From: Pseudomonadota bacterium | Lineage (GTDB): Bacteria > Pseudomonadota > Gammaproteobacteria > Natronospirales > REEB76 | NCBI GenBank assembly: GCA_021779005.1 | Contig: JAJYBN010000042.1 | Location: 1,442-8,312 of the forward strand | Length of the DNA: 6,871 nt | Direction of reading: 5' to 3' | Part shown: one piece after another, positions 4,332-6,871 of the stretch | Layout of the letters: every line of letters begins with the position of its first letter | Position numbering within the stretch: the stretch's first letter is position 1 | Position numbers and translations under genes: made by a program | The notes under the pieces: model-generated | Told to the model about the DNA's origin: nothing | The model's database searches: none | What the model saw: the letters and a program-made list of their open reading frames with translations, nothing else

Positions 4332-4772
4332 ATGCCGGACAAAACTGCTGTTGAAAACCAGGAACTCCGTAATGTGGGTCTCAAAGTCACACTGCCGCGG
4401 GTCAAAATCCTTGAAATACTGGAGTGCAGCGACCGGCGCCATATGAGTGCCGAGGATATGTACAAGGCACTGCTGGATTCAGGCGAAGACATCGGGCTGG
4501 CTACGGTATACAGGGTATTAACCCAGTTCGAGGCCGCAGGCCTGGTTACACGCCATCATTTCGAGGGTGGACACTCAGTATTTGAACTAAACCAGGGTGA
4601 CCATCACGACCATATCGTGTGCGTGAAATGTGGCCGGGTAGATGAGTTCATGGATAGCGAAATCGAAAAACGCCAGAAGCAAATTGCCGTAGCCAAAGGC
4701 TATGAGATCACCGATCACTCGCTCTATCTATACGGCATCTGCAACAGCTGCCACAAGACGCTATCCAAGTAA
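4332..4772 (+). CDS. fur: Ferric uptake regulator Fur
   Basis: Fur is an iron-sensing dimeric repressor of uptake genes. The protein is 146 aa, normal length. The N-terminal winged helix (about residues 1-83) includes LKVTLPRVKILEIL and the recognition helix GLATVYRVLTQF at 55-66, almost identical to E. coli. The metal-binding and dimerisation domain follows with HHDH at 91-94, C97 and C100 (CVKC) and C137 and C140 (CNSC), the two cysteine pairs of the structural zinc site. All expected ligands are present, which favours Fur over Zur or PerR. ATG 4332 agrees with the family N-terminus, with a purine-rich GAGAAG just upstream. bamE is divergent. The stop is 2 bp from the convergent recN stop. 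Confidence 0.97.
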   Translation: MPDKTAVENQELRNVGLKVTLPRVKILEILECSDRRHMSAEDMYKALLDSGEDIGLATVYRVLTQFEAAGLVTRHHFEGGHSVFELNQGDHHDHIVCVKCGRVDEFMDSEIEKRQKQIAVAKGYEITDHSLYLYGICNSCHKTLSK

Positions 4773-4774
4773 GT

Positions 4775-6451
4775 TCAGGCGTTTTGTCCCGCACGCGCGA
4801 TCATCTCGCGCGCATGCTTGCGCGTGGTCTCGGTGATTTCTACGCCGCCCAGCATACGCGCGAGCTCCTCGACTTGGTTGTTTTTATCCAATGCTTCGAC
4901 GTTAGTCAGGATTGTCTGGCTGTGGGCTAGCTTGACTACCCGGAAATGCTGGTGCGCCTGGGATGCGACCTGCGGCAAATGCGTAACACACAGCACTTGA
5001 CGTTTTTCACCCAGGCTGCGCAGCCTGCGGCCGACAATCTCGGCCACACCGCCGCCGATACCGGCATCCACTTCATCGAAGACCATTGAGGGGATAGTAC
5101 TGGCCTGAACAGCCACGACTTCTATAGCCAAGGCAATACGCGAGAGCTCGCCGCCGGAAGCCACTTTTGTCAGTGCTTTCAATGGTTGACCTTTATTGGC
5201 ACTCACCTGGAATTCAACTCGATCTGTGCCGTTGGCAGAGAGGCGTTCCGGCTCATTGGCTATGTCGATGGCGAATCGCCCGCCAGGCATGCCCAGTTCC
5301 TGCATGACCGTAGTGACTTTTTTGCCCAGGTCTGACGCTACTTGAGTGCGGTGGCGGCTGAGTTGCGCAGCATGTTTGCTGTATTCATTGCGCAAACTGA
5401 CTAATTCTGTTTCCAGTTCTTTCAGGGTTACTTCGGCATTCTCAACACTTTGTAATTCCGTGCGCAGCTTGTCGAGCAGAGCGGGCAATTCGTCCGGCTC
5501 CACGTGATGCTTGCGTGCCAGATCATGTATGGCACCGAGACGGTTCTCCAGCCATCCCAGGCGCTGCGGGTCCATGTCAGTGTTATGCAGATAATGACGC
5601 AGCGCATCGCTGGCATCTGCAAGCTGAACTTCCGCGCTATTCAGGGCTGCAGTAATTGGTTCGAGTTTTGGGTCCAGTGTGCACAGGCTTGTCAGGTTAT
5701 TCAGTGCCTGATGCAGACTGCTGTAGGCTGAGCCTTCTTCGTTTTCATACAGTCCATTCAACGCGGCTTGGACGCCCTCCAGCAGTTTGCCGCTATTCGC
5801 CAGCCGCCGGTGTTCTTCATCTAGACCGCGTATTTCATCCGCCTGCAAGGCCAAGGCTTCCAGTTCGCTGACCTGGTGACGCAGGAGTTCCAGGCGCTGG
5901 TCACGATTGTGGGCGGCGGCGCGGAGTACCGCGAGGCGTTCATGGGCGCTTTTCCAGCTAGCGTATAGGCGGGCGATGCTGGCGAGCAATGGATCATGCT
6001 TCCCGAAGCCATCCAGCAGTGTCAGCTGTGCCGCTGGTCTCAGCAAAGATTGGTGCTCATGCTGACCATGGATGTCGACCAACTGTTCGCCCAACTCCCT
6101 CAGCAGCTGCAATGGGGCGCTGCGTCCATTGATCGTGCTACGTGAGCGGCCGTCACGCCCGATGATGCGCCGCAGAATACATTCGTCATCGGCCATTAAA
6201 TCATTAGTTTTGAGCCATGTTTTGACCTCGGCCAGCGAGCGCACATCAAACTCAGCGGTGATTTCAGCACGTTCTGCCCCATGCCGGACAACATCGGCAT
6301 CGCCGCGGTCCCCAAGTACAAGTCCCAAGGCATCGACCAGGATGGATTTGCCGGCGCCGGTTTCTCCGGTAAGCACACTCATGCCCGTGGTGAAATTCAG
6401 TTCCAGTGCATTAATGATTGCAAAATCGCGGATGGCGATATGCGTCAGCAT
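4775..6451 (-). CDS. recN: DNA repair protein RecN (SMC-like ATPase)
   Basis: RecN acts early in recombinational repair of double-strand breaks. From ATG 6451 the protein is 558 aa, close to the 553 of E. coli. The head domain begins with MLTHIAIRDFAIINALELNF and Walker A GETGAGKS at 29-36. The conserved QLVDIHGQHEHQSLL follows, then a central, largely helical coiled-coil region. The C-terminal head half has the ABC signature SGGELSR at 433-439, Walker B MVFDEVDAGIGG at 456-467 and the H-loop CVTHLPQVA. An upstream in-frame ATG at 6496 would add 15 residues overlapping nadK and unlike the family, so 6451 is preferred. AAGGA lies 12 nt before it. nadK ends 8 bp upstream, so the two probably form an operon. 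LexA control is usual in this family, but no SOS box is evident in the gap. Confidence 0.97.
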   Translation of the reverse strand: MLTHIAIRDFAIINALELNFTTGMSVLTGETGAGKSILVDALGLVLGDRGDADVVRHGAERAEITAEFDVRSLAEVKTWLKTNDLMADDECILRRIIGRDGRSRSTINGRSAPLQLLRELGEQLVDIHGQHEHQSLLRPAAQLTLLDGFGKHDPLLASIARLYASWKSAHERLAVLRAAAHNRDQRLELLRHQVSELEALALQADEIRGLDEEHRRLANSGKLLEGVQAALNGLYENEEGSAYSSLHQALNNLTSLCTLDPKLEPITAALNSAEVQLADASDALRHYLHNTDMDPQRLGWLENRLGAIHDLARKHHVEPDELPALLDKLRTELQSVENAEVTLKELETELVSLRNEYSKHAAQLSRHRTQVASDLGKKVTTVMQELGMPGGRFAIDIANEPERLSANGTDRVEFQVSANKGQPLKALTKVASGGELSRIALAIEVVAVQASTIPSMVFDEVDAGIGGGVAEIVGRRLRSLGEKRQVLCVTHLPQVASQAHQHFRVVKLAHSQTILTNVEALDKNNQVEELARMLGGVEITETTRKHAREMIARAGQNA

Positions 6452-6459
6452 GTGAAGAT

Positions 6460-6871
6460 TCAATCCTTGCGTGTCTGATGCGGTGCGCGCCCCCAATGGA
6501 GCTTGGTGCGCAGAATCCGGTAATAATCGTGCCCAAATGGATGGATCAAAGTTACGCTGGCAGCAGAGCGTTGTACGCGTACCCGGTCATTGGCAGCCAA
6601 AGGCTGGGTGTCTTGCCCATCGCTGCTGACCTGAGCACCGCCACCATGCGTGTCGTTTATCATAATTTCGATTTTACTATCACCCTTCAACACGATGGGC
6701 CGATCTCCGAGCGCGTGTGGACAGATAGGCACCAGTATGACGGCATCCACGCTGGGATGCAGGATCGCGCCACCCCCTGACAAGGCATAGGCAGTGGAGC
6801 CGGTAGGGGTTGCGATGATGATGCCATCGGCGCGATGTGCGCATACGAACTGTCCATCCACGTGGGTTTCG
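6460..6871 (-). CDS. nadK: NAD kinase, C-terminal part
   Basis: NAD kinase phosphorylates NAD to NADP in the cytosol. The frame is open to the window edge, so the N-terminal half with the GGDG motif is missing and about 136 residues remain. They match the C-terminal beta-sandwich domain of the family: ADGIIIATPTGSTAYALSGG (the conserved NAD-binding TPTGSTAY loop), LHPSVDAVILVPICPHALGD, RPIVLKG, then the terminal LIHPFGHDYYRILRTKLHWG, as in E. coli. The stop is 8 bp before the recN ATG. nadK next to recN is the standard proteobacterial arrangement and probably an operon. Confidence 0.96.
   Translation of the reverse strand, partial: ETHVDGQFVCAHRADGIIIATPTGSTAYALSGGGAILHPSVDAVILVPICPHALGDRPIVLKGDSKIEIMINDTHGGGAQVSSDGQDTQPLAANDRVRVQRSAASVTLIHPFGHDYYRILRTKLHWGRAPHQTRKD

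Noticed and set aside
1..6871. CRISPR arrays, insertion sequences, tRNA or rRNA genes
   Set aside because: No regularly spaced repeats, transposase reading frames or cloverleaf or rRNA segments were seen, apart from the tRNA-like domain of tmRNA.

Overview
The window looks like a gammaproteobacterial chromosome. The order nadK-recN, fur, bamE, rnfH, ratA, smpB, ssrA matches the conserved nadK/recN/bamE/rnfH/ratA/smpB/ssrA block of Escherichia, with fur beside bamE as in Pseudomonas-type genomes. The tmRNA tag ANDSNYALAA, one residue different from the E. coli tag, agrees. I cannot name a genus.

Layout. At 1-177 (+) is the C-terminal end of a membrane protein, probably an MFS-type transporter. 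Next come two minus-strand lipoprotein-like genes, a tiny one (146-343) and a Gly/Tyr/Pro-rich one (639-1067/1091) with a clear terminator (549-590). Non-coding DNA around them holds a dispersed palindromic repeat (486-503 and 1231-1248), a possible folded leader and other small palindromes. At 1426-1906 (-) is a LAGLIDADG homing endonuclease gene that appears frameshifted. At 1922-2569 (-) is ssrA (tmRNA), whose T-loop is interrupted by a 277-nt group I intron (1939-2215). Next is smpB (2609-3088, -), then divergently ratA-rnfH (+), bamE (-), fur (+), recN (-) and the end of nadK (-), which runs off the window.

The centre of interest is 1385-2569. The intron is complete and small, folds as a subgroup IA ribozyme (P1-P9, with P7.1/P7.2 before the 3' strand of P3), and has no room for a protein. 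The endonuclease gene lies outside it, just downstream of the tmRNA, and its only ATG sits in the loop of the ssrA terminator. A 10-bp direct repeat of the intron/3'-exon junction (1931-1940) recurs beyond the endonuclease gene (1399-1408), followed by a CACCA. This looks like a displaced, decayed tmRNA 3' end. I infer a small mobile unit at ssrA: intron, restored 3' exon, terminator and an adjacent free-standing homing endonuclease, now probably inactive as a nuclease.

The housekeeping genes cover ribosome rescue (ssrA, smpB), a START-domain protein and its ubiquitin-like neighbour (ratA, rnfH), outer-membrane protein assembly (bamE), iron regulation (fur), double-strand-break repair (recN) and NADP synthesis (nadK). 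Convergent pairs are packed with 2-4 bp between stops and no visible terminators.
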